A stretch of DNA of 64,000 nucleotides. Source: Spinacia oleracea (taxonomy: Eukaryota; Streptophyta; Magnoliopsida; Caryophyllales; Amaranthaceae). Below the pieces are notes generated by a model, which was not told the origin of the DNA, made no database searches, and worked only from the letters and a program-made list of their open reading frames with translations. The position numbers and the translations under genes were made by a program. The stretch lies in the NCBI RefSeq assembly GCF_020520425.1, contig NC_079487.1, forward strand, positions 10,401,501 to 10,465,500, read 5' to 3'. Positions 35,446-48,266 of the stretch are shown here, piece by piece. Within the stretch, counting starts at the first letter, position 1. The number at the start of each line of letters is the position of its first letter.

Positions 35446-38313
35446 TTATAGGTATGAAATTGGAGAGAGGAGTGCTAAAAAAAAGGGGGAGAGAAGATGA
35501 AGTGTTGTGATAAAGGAGTGAGAAAGGAATGAATTTATAGTAGAATTTGTGTGTGTGTGTGGGGGGGGGGGGGGGTTGTGTACACGTGCTCATAAATGCA
35601 TGTAATCATAGTACTTTTGTGGTTGCAGATAGGTAAGGTAAGGTTGATTTAGCTTCCATGTTAAGCTTCTGTGTGGGTAAATCGGTCATTTGGTTGGCTA
35701 CGAAAGGGTCATTGCCTCATTGGGTCATTGTCGGGCTTGCGTTCGTGTCAAAGAAGGTAGTTAAAAATGACTAACAATCCTGCGCAAAATAACCCGATAA
35801 ACCAAATCCATGTTCACGCCTAACCGGATTGCCCACTTTCTATTAAAAACGGATTATAATACGTACCCCTATTAATTATTATATATGCTCAGTTATGCTA
35901 TAATACTAGATGTGAAGCCCGTGCGATGCACAGGTTAGTATATACTCCTAACAATATATAGTTTTGGTTTAAAGGTTTAATTCGATTGATGATTATTTTT
36001 TTCATTTGAATAGAGATTATGAAAATCTATTACTATATACTAAAAGAGTTTAGGGATATTCAGTTAAATATTTCACAATTCACAATTCTATGGCCTCGTA
36101 TATGCCGACCCCAAGAGGAAGTTTATGAGTAACAAAGTAAGCAGTGTATAACAACTTATAGGACCATAAGACTGACAAAATTGATGACTTGTTAATTGAT
36201 GACTTGTTCGACACATATGTGTTGGCGGTGTCTATTCCTATATTGGTTTTTGACTTGACGGTGAACATACTCCACCTTACCAATATAAAATACTTATTCA
36301 TTTAATTTAGGAGTTACTCCCCTCCCTTACACCAAACAAACAAGTCTTAAGTGGACGCTTTATAACATACTTATTCATTTTGTGACATGGAAATCCTACG
36401 TGGACGCTCTCATTGATCTCCAAAAAACTCACCCTTTATTTATATATATTAGATTAGGAGATTGTTTGATAACAAGTCTAACAGATAATGATTTGTTAGA
36501 CTTGTAATCATTATTTTAGATTATTTTACTTATTTAACAATTGCAACATTACACGTTGATCAATAACAACATTTTAGGCTTGTAATCATTATTTTAGATT
36601 ATTTTACTTATTTAACAATTGCAACAATTGCGACATGAAATCGTCAATGAGTCCGTATTTTCTTAATGGCTTGTCAGAACCTAAAGAATACATTATTACA
36701 AGGGTTGTATTTAGAAAGGAAATCGTCGATGAGTACACCAAAATTATATTATTACAAGAATCTCATAATCTAATAATCTAATACGGGTTGTATTTACACG
36801 GGTTGTTTTTAGAAATAACAACATTTTTCTAGGTTGAAAAGTTTAATATTTTGGATTTATTCATTTAGATCTTTGACCTACCTCTAATAATATATGGGTT
36901 GTATTTATATAGTAGACCTATTTTATGAGTGCCAATTTATTTTTATTTTTATAAAAATACTCGAAGTATATTATTTACGTACTTGATGACGTGAAAATAT
37001 ATTAGTTAATCAAACAATTAGAAATTAATAAATTAAGTATTACCCTGTAGTAAATAACACGAAACTATCTTTCAATTTACCTACTTTTGTTGCCCTAATC
37101 AAGGTAAATTAATTATCAATTGCTTAATTTCTCCAGCTTACTTTGATTCCTGTCTTTGATTTGATTGGCGCGGGACGATCTATCCTCCATCTCATAATAT
37201 TTTAATACGAATTCTCGATTTTGTTATATACTATACACCTCCCCTCGTTTATACTTCGTATTTGATTGGTATGAAAAATATTTCCAAATGAAGACAAATG
37301 CCTCCAAATGGAATGATTGGTGCAACAAACCACTTTTGTTTTTATCATAAATACATGCACAAGGACCACTATTTTTGCATATACGGACGTACTCTCACTT
37401 TGTGCATGGGTGATTACACAATAGCTTTAAATGAATATGCCACATCATAGTCAGGGTTTGGGTTAAGGTTGAAGTTTTGAGTGATTGACAACATTATGTA
37501 AGTGATTCGTTTTAACCCGTTTGTAAATGCAAGATTATATAATAACGGACAACAATCATTGTAATCTATTGGTTGTGATAAAATCGGATATGATTGAGAA
37601 ATGAATATGTTAGAAATATTAAAATCTACTTAATAAAATAATAAAGGATATATACTAGTAATGAAAAAACTAATTGTCCGGTTAAAGGAAATAAAAAACA
37701 AATGGAATGCGATTAGAGTCATTTCAATCATCTCGCAAGGGGTAATCTAGTTGACCAACAAAGTTATTACAAGTTAAATATCCACCTTAACATATATTGG
37801 ATAAACACTACTAATAGTCAACAATAATAATAATAATAAAGTTGAATAAACACTACTAATAGTCAACAATAACTTTAGATTTTCAAAACTCCTTATCCCT
37901 ATAGGATGGATAAAACACGATGCACAACATAGATTTGGGCAATATTCCAATGGCATAATCAAGTTATTATGTTCCAAACCCAAAAGTGTGGCACTATTAG
38001 CTTATAAATATAAACGTTCTTTACAAAATGGATGTGGGAAATATTCAAAAGGCATAATCAAGTTTGTAAATCCCCAAAAGTGGCACTACTAGCCTAGAGT
38101 TGTAAACAAACGTTATCAAAAAGGACCCCGTGTCCAGTTACTTGCTACATTAACTCCCATTTAACCCATAATCCAAATAGTCCCTAAATATTTGCAAAAA
38201 ATGGGTCCGCAAAACATCACATCGCGCATAAGTCCATAACTTACGTACCCATTGAGACATCGCTTCTTCCTAGTTCAATTGAGTTGTATGCACGCATACA
38301 AGGTGCTCCAGTT
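35446..38313. other. Intergenic region between S2 and S3
   Basis: The S2 promoter side has a GT run followed by 15 G (about 35549-35575). A tandem duplication of about 90 bases (CTTGTAATCATTATTTTAG unit) lies at about 36500-36625, and a looser repeat (GGAAATCGTCGATGAGT) at about 36640-36735. The stretch 35905-36465 starts with a GAAGCCCGTGCGATGCACAGG motif that is common in dispersed plant repeats, so it may be a small non-autonomous element. From 37260 the sequence resembles 20090-21460. I see no gene. Confidence 0.5.
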
Positions 38314-39807
38314 CTAAATTTCCGACTCTCTAATTGTGCGAGTTATTGGAAGCTCTTTGAAGTTGCGGTACATCGTGATCCTCCATGCATCGATCTTCAA
38401 GAGGGCAGCCCAATCATATATAACTTTCCAAAGTGGCACATCATAGGCTGCCTTCGCCGTCCAACCGATTGGCCGGTCCACCATTGGCCGGATGAAAAAA
38501 GTACAGTAGTGTGTGTTGACGTTCAAATCCTGCAACTGAGATTACAAGAACTTTGTTACTATTCCAAATAATTGGCCAATTTCTCCAAGATCACATTAGG
38601 TTCAAATTATTACAACTCATATTATTCAAACCACACGTTAGGAATTTTTTAATATCTTACATTAATTTGGTACAAGTCATCACTAAAGTCAACTCTAATG
38701 TTATTTAAATTAACACATCCAAAAAACCAACTTCACTTTCAATCAATTTTGGTTTTTTCAAAGGACCACACGTCCTTCAGTAAGTCCACTTTTGCCAAAA
38801 AACAATATTTAATTCCAATAACCCGTATTACTAATTAATTCCCAATATCCAATTATCACTAATTAAATACCAATTATCAAAACAAACCAATAATTACCCT
38901 CATACAAAAACCATTACATTACTAAAAATAATGTTACAAATTCCACTATTACCAATTACCAATTATTAATAAAAAGTAACATAAAATGCACATTAAAATT
39001 ATACAAATTATTAATCACAAAAAGGTTAAACTTAAAGTAAAATAAATAGATCTAGAATTTCCTGATTAATAAAATCCTAAAACCAACTACACAAATCACA
39101 CAACATGATTAACACAATTGTAAAGCGAACTTAAGTAATAAAAGCGGACGAAATGATTAAGCTATCTCAATTATTTAAAATGACACTAATTAAAATTATT
39201 AAATACTTACTAGACCTCGAACACACAAAGTCTCGCCGTCCTGGATGTTGAGCTCCCCCGCCGTCAACTCAGCTGGAATCACCAACCCATTTGCTCTGAT
39301 TATTTCGATGTTGTTAGGGGAACAGCCCAAGCGTGCACTGTAATCAGCATAAACTAACCCAAATCGATCATTGGGGAAGAGCATGTATAATTGTCCAATA
39401 TCTCCGACGTCCTCACTCTTACGTTTGACCATCCTTGGTGCCGATAGCATATACGATGGCAAAGGTGGGATCTGAGTTGATGCCATAGCTGGTGGCAGTG
39501 GTGGCAGTAGGGTGTCTAGAAGGTATGATTGTGGTAAGGGTGGCAGCAAGGACTCCGAAAGCGTTGGCAAGGTGGTCGAACCGCCTTGATATAGTGGAGG
39601 GAATGTAAGAGGCCCTTGATCGGCCACATGCAAAGTGTTTGCGTGAGTGAATTGGTTGGGTGGCGGAACAACCATTGTCGGGGGGAAGTTAAGGTCAAAA
39701 CCTAACCCTGGGCTATCATTTTGGTGACCGAGTTGTTGATGCTGGTGGTTTGATGGGCCAATTACACCAACTGTGGAGGAATACATGGCGGACAGGCGGC
39801 CGACCAT
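38314..39807 (-). pseudogene. SUMO-like two-domain gene S3
   Basis: Closest relative of S2. Exon 1 (39211-39807) is 199 codons, the same length as in S2, starting MVGRLSAMYSSTVGVIGPSN. It has a disordered Pro-rich leader and a SUMO-like domain ([43 protein letters not shown]). The donor is GTAAGT. Exon 2 starts at 38535 (CAG/TTGCAGGAT) and codes a second domain. It stops at 38314, about 14 codons earlier than the S2 end, while sequence similar to the S2 tail continues to about 38275. So S3 is probably a slightly truncated copy. The N-terminal leader is conserved with S2 in short blocks ([15 protein letters not shown]), which suggests it is not random. Confidence 0.7.
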
Positions 39808-41411
39808 TTTTTGTGTTCAAAATGAAGAGGGGTGAGAAAATTATTTGAGAATTAAAATTGAGTGGTGAGGGAGTGAGAAAAGAGTTAAAATTAAGTAGAA
39901 TTTGGGGGATTGGTAACACGTGGGCATTAATGACTAAAATAATAGTACCTTTTCCTTTGCAGATAGACCAACTGGGGTGGTAATCTTTTCAAAGGGGGTA
40001 TTTTGGTCATTGGTCATTAATGACTAAAATAACACTTGATGAATGTGTCATTGGGTGAGGAGGGTCATTAGGTCAATAACGGGTCTTGATCAATGGGTTA
40101 CATATTTACTAAAACTACTTTTTTTCCAAAATTGTTTATTAAGCCTCGTTTATTAAGCTCGGATCGAGCCTGAAGTTAAAGAAACTACTCGTTAGCTAAG
40201 TGCGAACAACGATAAAGTTAAACGAGCATAAGCTAGAATAGCTTAACTCACTCGAAGAGCCAAATACTATTTGATATTTTTTAATCCTATTTGATATTTA
40301 GCCAAAGAATTTTGAGTCGATACATTCCTGGATCAGTGTATACGACACAAATGTGATGACTAAAAAAATGGTTGGAAGTTTCTTCTAATCAGACAATAAG
40401 AGTGTGTCAGTCCCATTTATAGACCCATCAAACAACATTGTGTATCTACAACAACGTATGGAAGTAACTATTTCAGCCCTAGCTGTGTTTCCTTTCACAC
40501 ATTGCTTCAATAGTTATGAAAAATGACCAAATAGCCTTTCATGGTGCAAATGGACAACAATAGTAACATAGCAATTAAAAAATAATTATATTTCTCTATG
40601 AAATTGGGAATTTTTTTATTTTTACAATACTGCTAATCTCATAATCGATGGTAAATGGCACGAATCCAGGTCTAATATTAATTAATCACAAATATTATAT
40701 CTCAGAACGTTTTACAATGAAGAAATTATTATTTGGGAGGCCTCTTTTGATGTCAATAGGTGGGCATTGGGTCGGATCTAGTTAACTTCAATAAAGAATT
40801 ATTCAAAATTGGACGCGGATAAAAATTTGCTTATCCATAAAATTATGAACCATTTAAACTTACACTCGTATGATACATAGTTCTGATCCATTTAAACTTG
40901 AACAAATTTTGAACCTTGCTTAATTAATGGACTTGCACATGAACTTAGGGGCGGTTCATTCAAGTCCACATATGTCCATGAACAACGTGATCATTTATAA
41001 GTTCCTTTAATTATGTTACGTAGCATATTAATCACATATATACCTTATTCAATTGGAAATAACATACACCAAAAATTTGTTCCCCTTCCCTAGACATTAT
41101 GTATACTCAAAGTGGAAGATAAACCATCATGGGGTGTATTTTTCAGATTTGGTACAGTGTTGACATTTGTGCTAATGACATGTCATACCATCTTTTTATA
41201 TTATCTGCAAATCAACTCTTTGTAAAATGACGCCCCAATGTTTCCAATATTGTTACCAAAAGCAATCCTAATAACATACTTAGAATTAACCATACAACAA
41301 TACAACCGTGATACTTAAAATACTTAAAATACTTAATATCCACCATACAACAGTGAAACGGTACATGATTCAACTATGGATTTAGACCAACTATCCCATA
41401 AGGCTAACACA
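39808..41411. other. Gap between S3 and the GRF gene
   Basis: AT-rich sequence containing the S3 promoter side. GGTCATTAATGACTAAAATAA occurs twice (about 39926 and 40012). I see no gene or clear mobile element. Confidence 0.45.
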
Positions 41412-41976
41412 CTACCTCAACAACAAGGCTAGGACACCAAACATAATCCACGATATCACCAACACCGTGGACAGATTTTTCTCAGAACGGGCACAATTCA
41501 TTAATTCGATTCTCGTATGACAAAGCTCGTTCTTTATCTCTTGCAACTCTTCTTCTGCACTTTCTTTCTTCATATGTTGTTTTTTAATTTTTTCCTCCAA
41601 ATAACGTTTCTTCATCTCCAACTCAGCTATCTCAACATCTTTCTCTAGAATTCTAACTTCAAGATCATTATACATTGGTATTTTTTTAATGCAACCTCCT
41701 TTCATTACCCACTCGAAAAATTTACATGCACTAGTACCCTGAAATTCAAAAAAATTAGTTAGTTATGACTTATTATAAACAATTATAAAACAAATCATTT
41801 ATCGAGTAATTGGAAACTCACAGGCCAATTTGGACACCCAAAAAATTGCTTGCCAGCATTGACCCATTTTTAGCGGTCCGAATAACGGCAAGTGCGTTGC
41901 AATAGCAAACTAGATTCCTGGTATTTTCCCCGGAACCGGTAGACGAATTTTGAAGAAGTTTCGAAGAACTAGACAT
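41412..41976 (-). pseudogene. GRF zinc-finger, coiled-coil, membrane-anchor protein
   Basis: Exon 1 (41822-41976) starts MSSSSKLLQNSS and codes the front of a GRF zinc finger (LVCYCNALAVIRTAKNG). Exon 2 (41412-41738) continues GTSACKFFEWVMKGG, then a coiled coil (LEKDVEIAELEMKKRYLEEK and on), and ends in a hydrophobic helix (VLVISWIMFGVLALLLR) likely to anchor in a membrane. The end of exon 1 codes FFGCPNWP, which completes the finger, but in a different frame from the start, so one base appears lost near 41855. Small plant proteins of this GRF-coiled-coil-tail build are common and often near transposons. GRF fingers bind single-stranded nucleic acid in other proteins. The role here is unknown. 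Confidence 0.7.
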
Positions 41977-43775
41977 TCTTTGTAAATAAAGAAGCCAATT
42001 TTTTGAACTAATCCTAGGGAGATATGGTTACAAGATTGCTGTATGTAGTGTTGATATATATGTAACATGCTTTCCAACGGTCGAAAATGTCATCACTATT
42101 TTTTTTAAATATTTCAAATTTCATCCAATAGATTGATTAGCAAAGCACATATTCACTTTTTGAAATCAACTTTTTGTGACACATAAAGGATGTTTCTTCC
42201 GATCCTATTGAGAAAACATTAAACAATGAAAAGTTAAACTTTTAACAATTTGTCACCCAAACACAGCTTTTGCGTTCGCTTGATCGCATCCAATTTCAAC
42301 CGTATAATTCTATATTAATATCACATTATACATATAGGGTTCGATAATAAAGTCTACGTGCACAACTCATAATTTTTTCATATAAGAAATTGGATTTCTT
42401 AAATATTGCTGACATCTTTACGCCTATAACCATACAATAAACTTTGTAAAACTATAACTACATAATTATATAACTATATGGTTATCAAACGTTTATTAAA
42501 AAGTAAATAACTGTATTAGCTACAACTATATAAGTTTTTTTAAGATTATAAGTTTACAAATGTATAATTCTATATTTCTATCACATTATAAACATAAAGT
42601 AAAGTAAGTTTTTAATGTTTACAAGTCTAACAATAGTAATTCTATAATAATGTAAGTCCGTAACATAACCTCTATAATACTGTAAGTCTGTAACAAAATA
42701 AAGATTAATGATGATTACTCTAATAAATTAATAACTGATAGTGATGATCATATATAGTTTTTAACTTTAAACTAAAACAACACAAGAATGTGACTATAGT
42801 AATTCTATAATACATTAAGTTTGTAACAAATTAACAATTACTAATGATTACTCTAATAAAATAATAACTGCTAGTGATGATCATATATAGTTTTTAACTG
42901 TTTAACTAAAACAACACAAGAATGTAACTATACGGATATACATCTGTAATAGTTTACGGAACGTGTAATTGTACAACACTATATGACTAACTATATAAGG
43001 CTATCAGTCTATCACTATATAACTATGTAACTTTATGTTTTTTATAAGTTTATAAATATCTAGTTCTATAAGACTATGTGCCTATGTTTATAGGTCTATA
43101 GATATTCAATAATATACCTCTATTGAAAATATAACTTTTAATAACAATAAAATACGTTTAAGTGACAACTCACTCAATTATAAATATTTGGGTTAGAAAT
43201 AATATTAAGTCAATATGAATCAACAAATTAAACCATATCCATAATCCACGAGTATGATACATTGGTTATTAATTATCCTAATAGGAGAAAACGAAATAAA
43301 TCAGATAATCTTTTCCGACTTTTTATTGTTGCAAATTTGAGACTACCTCCTTCACTCGTCATTATTTTTTTTATCATCCGGTTCAATTATAAATAAAAAG
43401 TAACTATTACACAAGTGTGGATTAAATGAGTATTATAGTTTGTAATTTGGACGCTAAACCCATGAACAATTGTAGTATACATTCTGCCTTTAATTAAGAA
43501 TTCGTATACATTCTTAAGGTCATTATGCCTTTAATTTTCGTATACTAATTCATTTAAGGTCATTATGCCTTTAATTTTCGTTACATTCTTAAAAGAGTTC
43601 TACACTCTTATTGTGGCTATTATGGCGGCAAACTTTTTCCATGAAAGGGGCGGGAAAGTCCCCTTATTTGGCGCCAAATTAACGGACATACGATTATATA
43701 AACACCCGTGCAACTTAAATTAATTGTGTTATTGTTTTCCACCTTATCTTCTCAATATCCGATCTTTGACCAACC
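41977..43775. other. Gap between the GRF gene and S4, with tandem duplication
   Basis: Very AT-rich. About 42700-42925 holds a duplication of roughly 130 bases (AGTGATGATCATATATAGTT present twice). Many short TATAACTATA-type motifs occur around 42470-43100. A repeated TCATTATGCCTTTAATTTTC lies at about 43520-43580. The S4 promoter is listed separately. I see no gene. Confidence 0.5.
43649..43702 (+). promoter_or_regulatory. S4 promoter: two E2F-type sites and a TATA box
   Basis: GGCGGGAAA (43649-43657) is a canonical E2F site on the minus strand. TTTGGCGCCAAA (43667-43678) is the classic palindromic E2F site. TATATAAA follows at 43695-43702, about 75 bases before the S4 start codon. This order is that of plant S-phase genes. 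Use of the sites is inferred. Confidence 0.6.
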
Positions 43776-44640
43776 ATGTCTTCATCTCTTGGTAACACTT
43801 TGCCCACGTACTCCTCGTCGGACTCCAACCATTCTATCTTTGCAATCGCATCCAATGGATCAAACTACACCTTTAGCGCATCAAGCTCAAATGAAAACTT
43901 TTCTAAATCTTCCAACTCTTCCACGTCTTAATTTCGTGCGTTATATGGTGCACGTGAAGCTGAATTTTTGACCCTTAGATCATCACCAGGCCCTTTTTGT
44001 CAATGTCAACCCACCTCATTTTCACCACCTTCACTTCCCCTTGGCGTGGTGACTATTTTGGTTAGAAGCGAGTCGGTACATGATCGAGGTGTTCAATACG
44101 TACTCCATCCAGATGAAACTATGCTTTGTGTGTACAACGATTATGCAAAACGCATAGGTTATGCTGTCCGCAACATATCTATCCGAAGGAGTCTTACACA
44201 CTATCCAATAATGGATAAATCCGTCCAAGAACTTAATATTGAGAACGGGGAGGTGTTTACCGTCGTAGGCCTCGTATGTTAAAAATTTATTTATTCATGC
44301 ATATATTTGTTTTGTTTTTTAAATAACATGTTTTTATAGTTGTTTGTCAGAGTCGTACATGATAACAGTTGTCCTAACATTACTTAATTTGCAGGTGGAA
44401 GGTACGAATCTAAACACCTACTTAAAGAGGTTTATTGTGCGTCCCGTTTATAATGAACCTATAGATTTCCCAGTCGAGGCTGGACAAACATAAGAAGGTG
44501 TATGTGGATTACGCTGAGGCTATGGGTGCGCGCACCAAGGACGTTCATTTATGCACCAATGGAAAATGTTAACTGATTTGCACACTATTCAAAGTGCAAA
44601 CATTAAAAACAAGTTTATTTTGTATGCTTTTACCCATTAA
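43776..44640 (+). pseudogene. SUMO-like two-domain gene S4
   Basis: Exon 1 (43776-44273) starts MSSSLGNTLPTYSSSDSN, a Ser/Asn-rich leader, then the SUMO-like domain: VTILVRSESVHDRGVQYVLH, YNDYAKRIGYA, and LNIENGEVFTVVGL. The donor is GTATGT. Exon 2 (44395-44640) begins VEGTNLNTYLKRFIVRPVYN, matching S5 and, more distantly, the NVNT start of S2 and S3. There is an in-frame stop in the leader at 43929, and exon 2 loses its frame after FPVEAG. So this is a decayed copy. The strand is opposite to S1-S3, and S4/S5 form a second tandem pair. Confidence 0.7.
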
Positions 44641-44869
44641 AAGTTTAAGAAGTGATGGATGTTCACAACTTTTGCCACAAGATCTGTAATGTCACTCGAT
44701 AGTGGATAAGTACTGTTTCAGACAACTCTAGTTGTTATAAATAAAAGTGATTACGCTCTACTGCTCTATTTATTTATACAAAGTTGTAAGCAAAATCTAG
44801 TAGGTAAGTAGGACTAGTTTATAAACACGTTCTTGTCCGAACTGCTATGAATAGTGATTTTTTGCATCT

Positions 44870-45165
44870 TAACAATTTGGTAATTTAAAAGTAGTCATTT
44901 AAATGTAAATTTGCATATTAACAATTTGGTAATTTAAAATTGCATATTAACAATTTGGTAATTTAAAATTGCATATTAACAATTTGGTCATTTAAAATTG
45001 CATATTAACAATTTGGTCATTTAAAATTGCATATTAACAATTTGGTCATTTAAATTTAACAATCATATTAACAATTTGGTCATTTAAAATTGCATATTAA
45101 CAATTTGGTCATTTAAATTTAACAATCATATTAACAATTTGGTCATTTAAATTAAAATTTGCCTA
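44870..45165 (+). repeat. 29-base minisatellite
   Basis: About nine units based on AACAATTTGGTCATTTAAAA plus TTGCATATT. Early units read GGTAATT and later ones GGTCATT. Some units are replaced by a variant ending TTTAACAATCATATT. The alternation suggests higher-order duplication. Confidence 0.85.
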
Positions 45166-45329
45166 TGCTATGTAATATTATCATATAGTCACTGCTATGA
45201 ATAGTGATTTTTTAAAATCCGGTTTTTATTTCCAGAAAGATAAGCGTGATGCTCGGTGTAGATAATAGAGATAAGGAGGCAACCTTGTCCTTTGATGTGA
45301 CCTTATTTACCATTTTTGTAGACTTTTTT

Positions 45330-45430
45330 GACTTGTAATTATACCTGACAAATGTGAACAGTTTCACAAATCTTCTCCACAAATGTCTCCATCACCACAT
45401 CACCATCAGAATTATGCGGCTCAATGAAAT
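45330..45430 (-). pseudogene. Unassigned exon-like fragment (pair with 46960-47062)
   Basis: The minus strand reads FIEPHNSDGDVVMETFVEK then ICETVHICQ, followed by a GTATAA donor. A second copy near 46960-47062 reads more poorly (LIETFVGGNTVTNTHVS). The two DNA stretches share ACAAATGTCTC and TATTGTGCGG-like blocks. They look like one exon of an unknown gene present twice, one copy beside S4 and one before S5. I do not recognise the protein. Confidence 0.35.
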
Positions 45431-45984
45431 GCAGGAATACATTAAGTTTTTTTAATATTTTTTTGCTACAATTTTCCATTTAAAGTATTACCAATCCATC
45501 AAGACACTAATAATCTGTAATACTAACCAATTGGGAATGAGTTGCACGATGAAGTTGGTATGTCTTCCATGACACATTAACAATTTAATAAACATGCTTG
45601 TTAGATATTGTTAACTAATTACATTAATACGGGTGTCATTAGATATTGTTAACTAATTACATTTTAGATCAATTGGATATCCGATATCCGTAAATCCTAT
45701 CCAATAAGGTCAATTAGATTATGGTATCACAATAGATACGCCCTATTCTTAAATATGTACATTATTCAAACTTTTATTCCAACATTGGAACCTAAACGCC
45801 GTTTTTTTGCTTATCCTAAGAGCTTTTTGGAACTTATACGACTATGTGAGCACTTTTATTACATCTTAGGAACTTAGACGACGCACATTTCTTGCCTATT
45901 TATTTTCGAACTTAGACGACGCACATCTTAGGAACTTAATTAGAACTTATACTCAGTGTTGATTAACTTTAGGTAGATCATTAA

Positions 45985-46460
45985 CTTCTGGTAGGATCGT
46001 ACGATCCGGATCATTTTAGACGCACGATGCTTGCATGTTTTCGAACTTAATCCGGATCTTAGACGCACAACAAGATTAGATCGTACTAACTATCGTATGT
46101 TTGTTAAACTTCTAATTAGGATCTTACGATTCTACGACTATAGGTTCTTAGGTTAGATTATACGATCCAAAAAACACGCCACTGATCCGGTTCTTAGGTA
46201 AGATCTTAATCGAGTTAGGATCTTCTGATTCGAATCCGGATCTTAGGTTAGATCTTAATCGATGTAGGATCTTACGAGCTTAACTTAGATCTTATACTTA
46301 GGGTTGTTAAACTCCCAGTTCGGATCTTTAGATCTTATGGTCGTTAAACTCCCGATTCGAATCTTACGCGAATCTTACGATACTAAGACAATATGGTACA
46401 ATAAACACGCCACCGATCCGGATTTCTGGTTATATCGTAATCAATGTAGGATCCTACGAT
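45985..46460. repeat. GATC-rich degenerate repeats
   Basis: Dense variants of GGATCTTACGAT and GATCCGGATC, often with flanking TTAGGTTAGATCTTAATCGA, occur over about 470 bases. Many are palindromic around GATC. The surroundings are AT-rich and lack them. Confidence 0.7.
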
Positions 46461-48158
46461 CTTCGCTTTACTAATATTCCTAAATTGTTACTATGACGAA
46501 TTACACATTCCATTAATACAAATTAAAAGACATTAAGGATAAGCAATTAGTTTAATTAGTTATACAAACATGTATAACCGTCAAATATAATTTGATAATT
46601 TTTTATTTTATAAGTTTATAATGAGGACGTACTAGAACTAAATAACTTATTATGGTAATAAGACGTACTAAAATTCTTATAAGTAGTCAAGAACTAGTAA
46701 CTTAATAAACTAGCCAACTATTTGAACGAGTTGTTTTCATGAACGAAGATCCTTAAATTAGGGGATAATCAATTGGCAAACTATCAAATTATTATAATAT
46801 GTCATATTATAGATTAAATGAAAGTAATTAACTTGTTAGCCAACGTCATAATTTGGAAAAAAACATAATGATATCATTAATATTACAAAACACAATAACA
46901 ACAATATACTTTATTTTTGTAAAATGTAACGTTTCTCACCACCATTGGTTTAGACTTTAGACATATTTGGAAATCTAAATAATACTGACACATGTGTATT
47001 CGTAACAGTATTTCCCCCCACAAATGTCTCAATCAAGCACAGTATTGTGCGGCCCAATATTATCCATAAAATTATACTTGTGTCCTTCAGTTCCTTTGTT
47101 AGGAAAATAAATATAACCCATCTAAGTTGTGTTCCCATTTTTTGCCAAAACTCCTATGATGACGGCACATTCATAGTATATGACAAATATAACAAAATTT
47201 ACAATAATTCCAATACTTTAGGTTCGATTACTTACAAAAATAATATATTTGCCATTATTTTTCTACATTTTTTTTTTGGATTTGTTTAATACTTTTCACG
47301 CGTATTATAGATTAATTGGTGAACATTGAGATTCCTCATTATTGGAACTTATTCGTCTCGATTCGAAGTTATAATAATCATTATTGGAACTTATTCGCCT
47401 TTATAAGAACTTATAATACAATAGTGTATACTATACGCTGTAGTATACTATATATTTGGCTAAGCTTAAATGTTTCAAATGTTCCTATAGTATTAAGAAC
47501 GAAATTTTACACATCCTTAGAAGTTTATAAAACAACTAATGACAGGAATGTATACACTTGTTTTGTCTTTTGGCGCCAAGTTTGTGACTTTGGAAATGTT
47601 CCCAAGGTTTCCCGCTCATATGGAGGAAACTTGAAGAGCTTCAAGTCATTGGAAATTCTATAAAACAATGACTCAAATACAAAACTACAACCATTTAAAA
47701 ACTATGTAAAAATTCTATTTTTTTTCCTAATTCAATAAACCACAACCATTGGCAATTCTATAAACCAATGACTCAATACAATGTAATTATAAAATTCTAT
47801 GTTAAAATTAGTAATTCTAAATTGTATTACATTTTAGATCAATTGTGTCTGTAACTTTAGCATTACTAACAAACTTAAAAATTAGTAATTATATGTAAAC
47901 ATTAGTAATTCTAAACAATAATTAATTATTATAAAAATGATTTTTTTTAATAAGTTTACTTTGTAGTTTATTAATAAAAACTATGTAAAAATTAGTAAAT
48001 TGTAAGATAGACTTATTTTACATCATGTGCGCCCAAGACATTTTGTTATATTGAAAACATGTCATTCCAAGTTTAAATATAATAACATAAATACTTTACT
48101 TCTATTATCACCCATATGTCATTACAAGACTAAATTACTAAATAATACATATATATAT

Positions 48159-48266
48159 ATTGGCGCCATTTTGCTCCAAGTGGTGTCCATATTGGCGCCG
48201 AAAAAGGCCATCCACTAGTGACACATGCATTCCCTTTCTAGGGTTTTAAAGACAACACTATAAATA
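48159..48266 (+). promoter_or_regulatory. S5 promoter: two E2F-like sites and a TATA box
   Basis: ATTGGCGCC occurs at 48159 and at 48191, both fitting the plant E2F consensus WTTSSCSS. CTATAAATA lies at 48258-48266, about 105 bases before the start codon. The pairing of E2F-like sites and TATA repeats that of S4. Confidence 0.55.

Noticed and set aside
44870-45165. CRISPR-like array
   Set aside because: Units are direct tandem repeats without unique spacers, in a plant genome.
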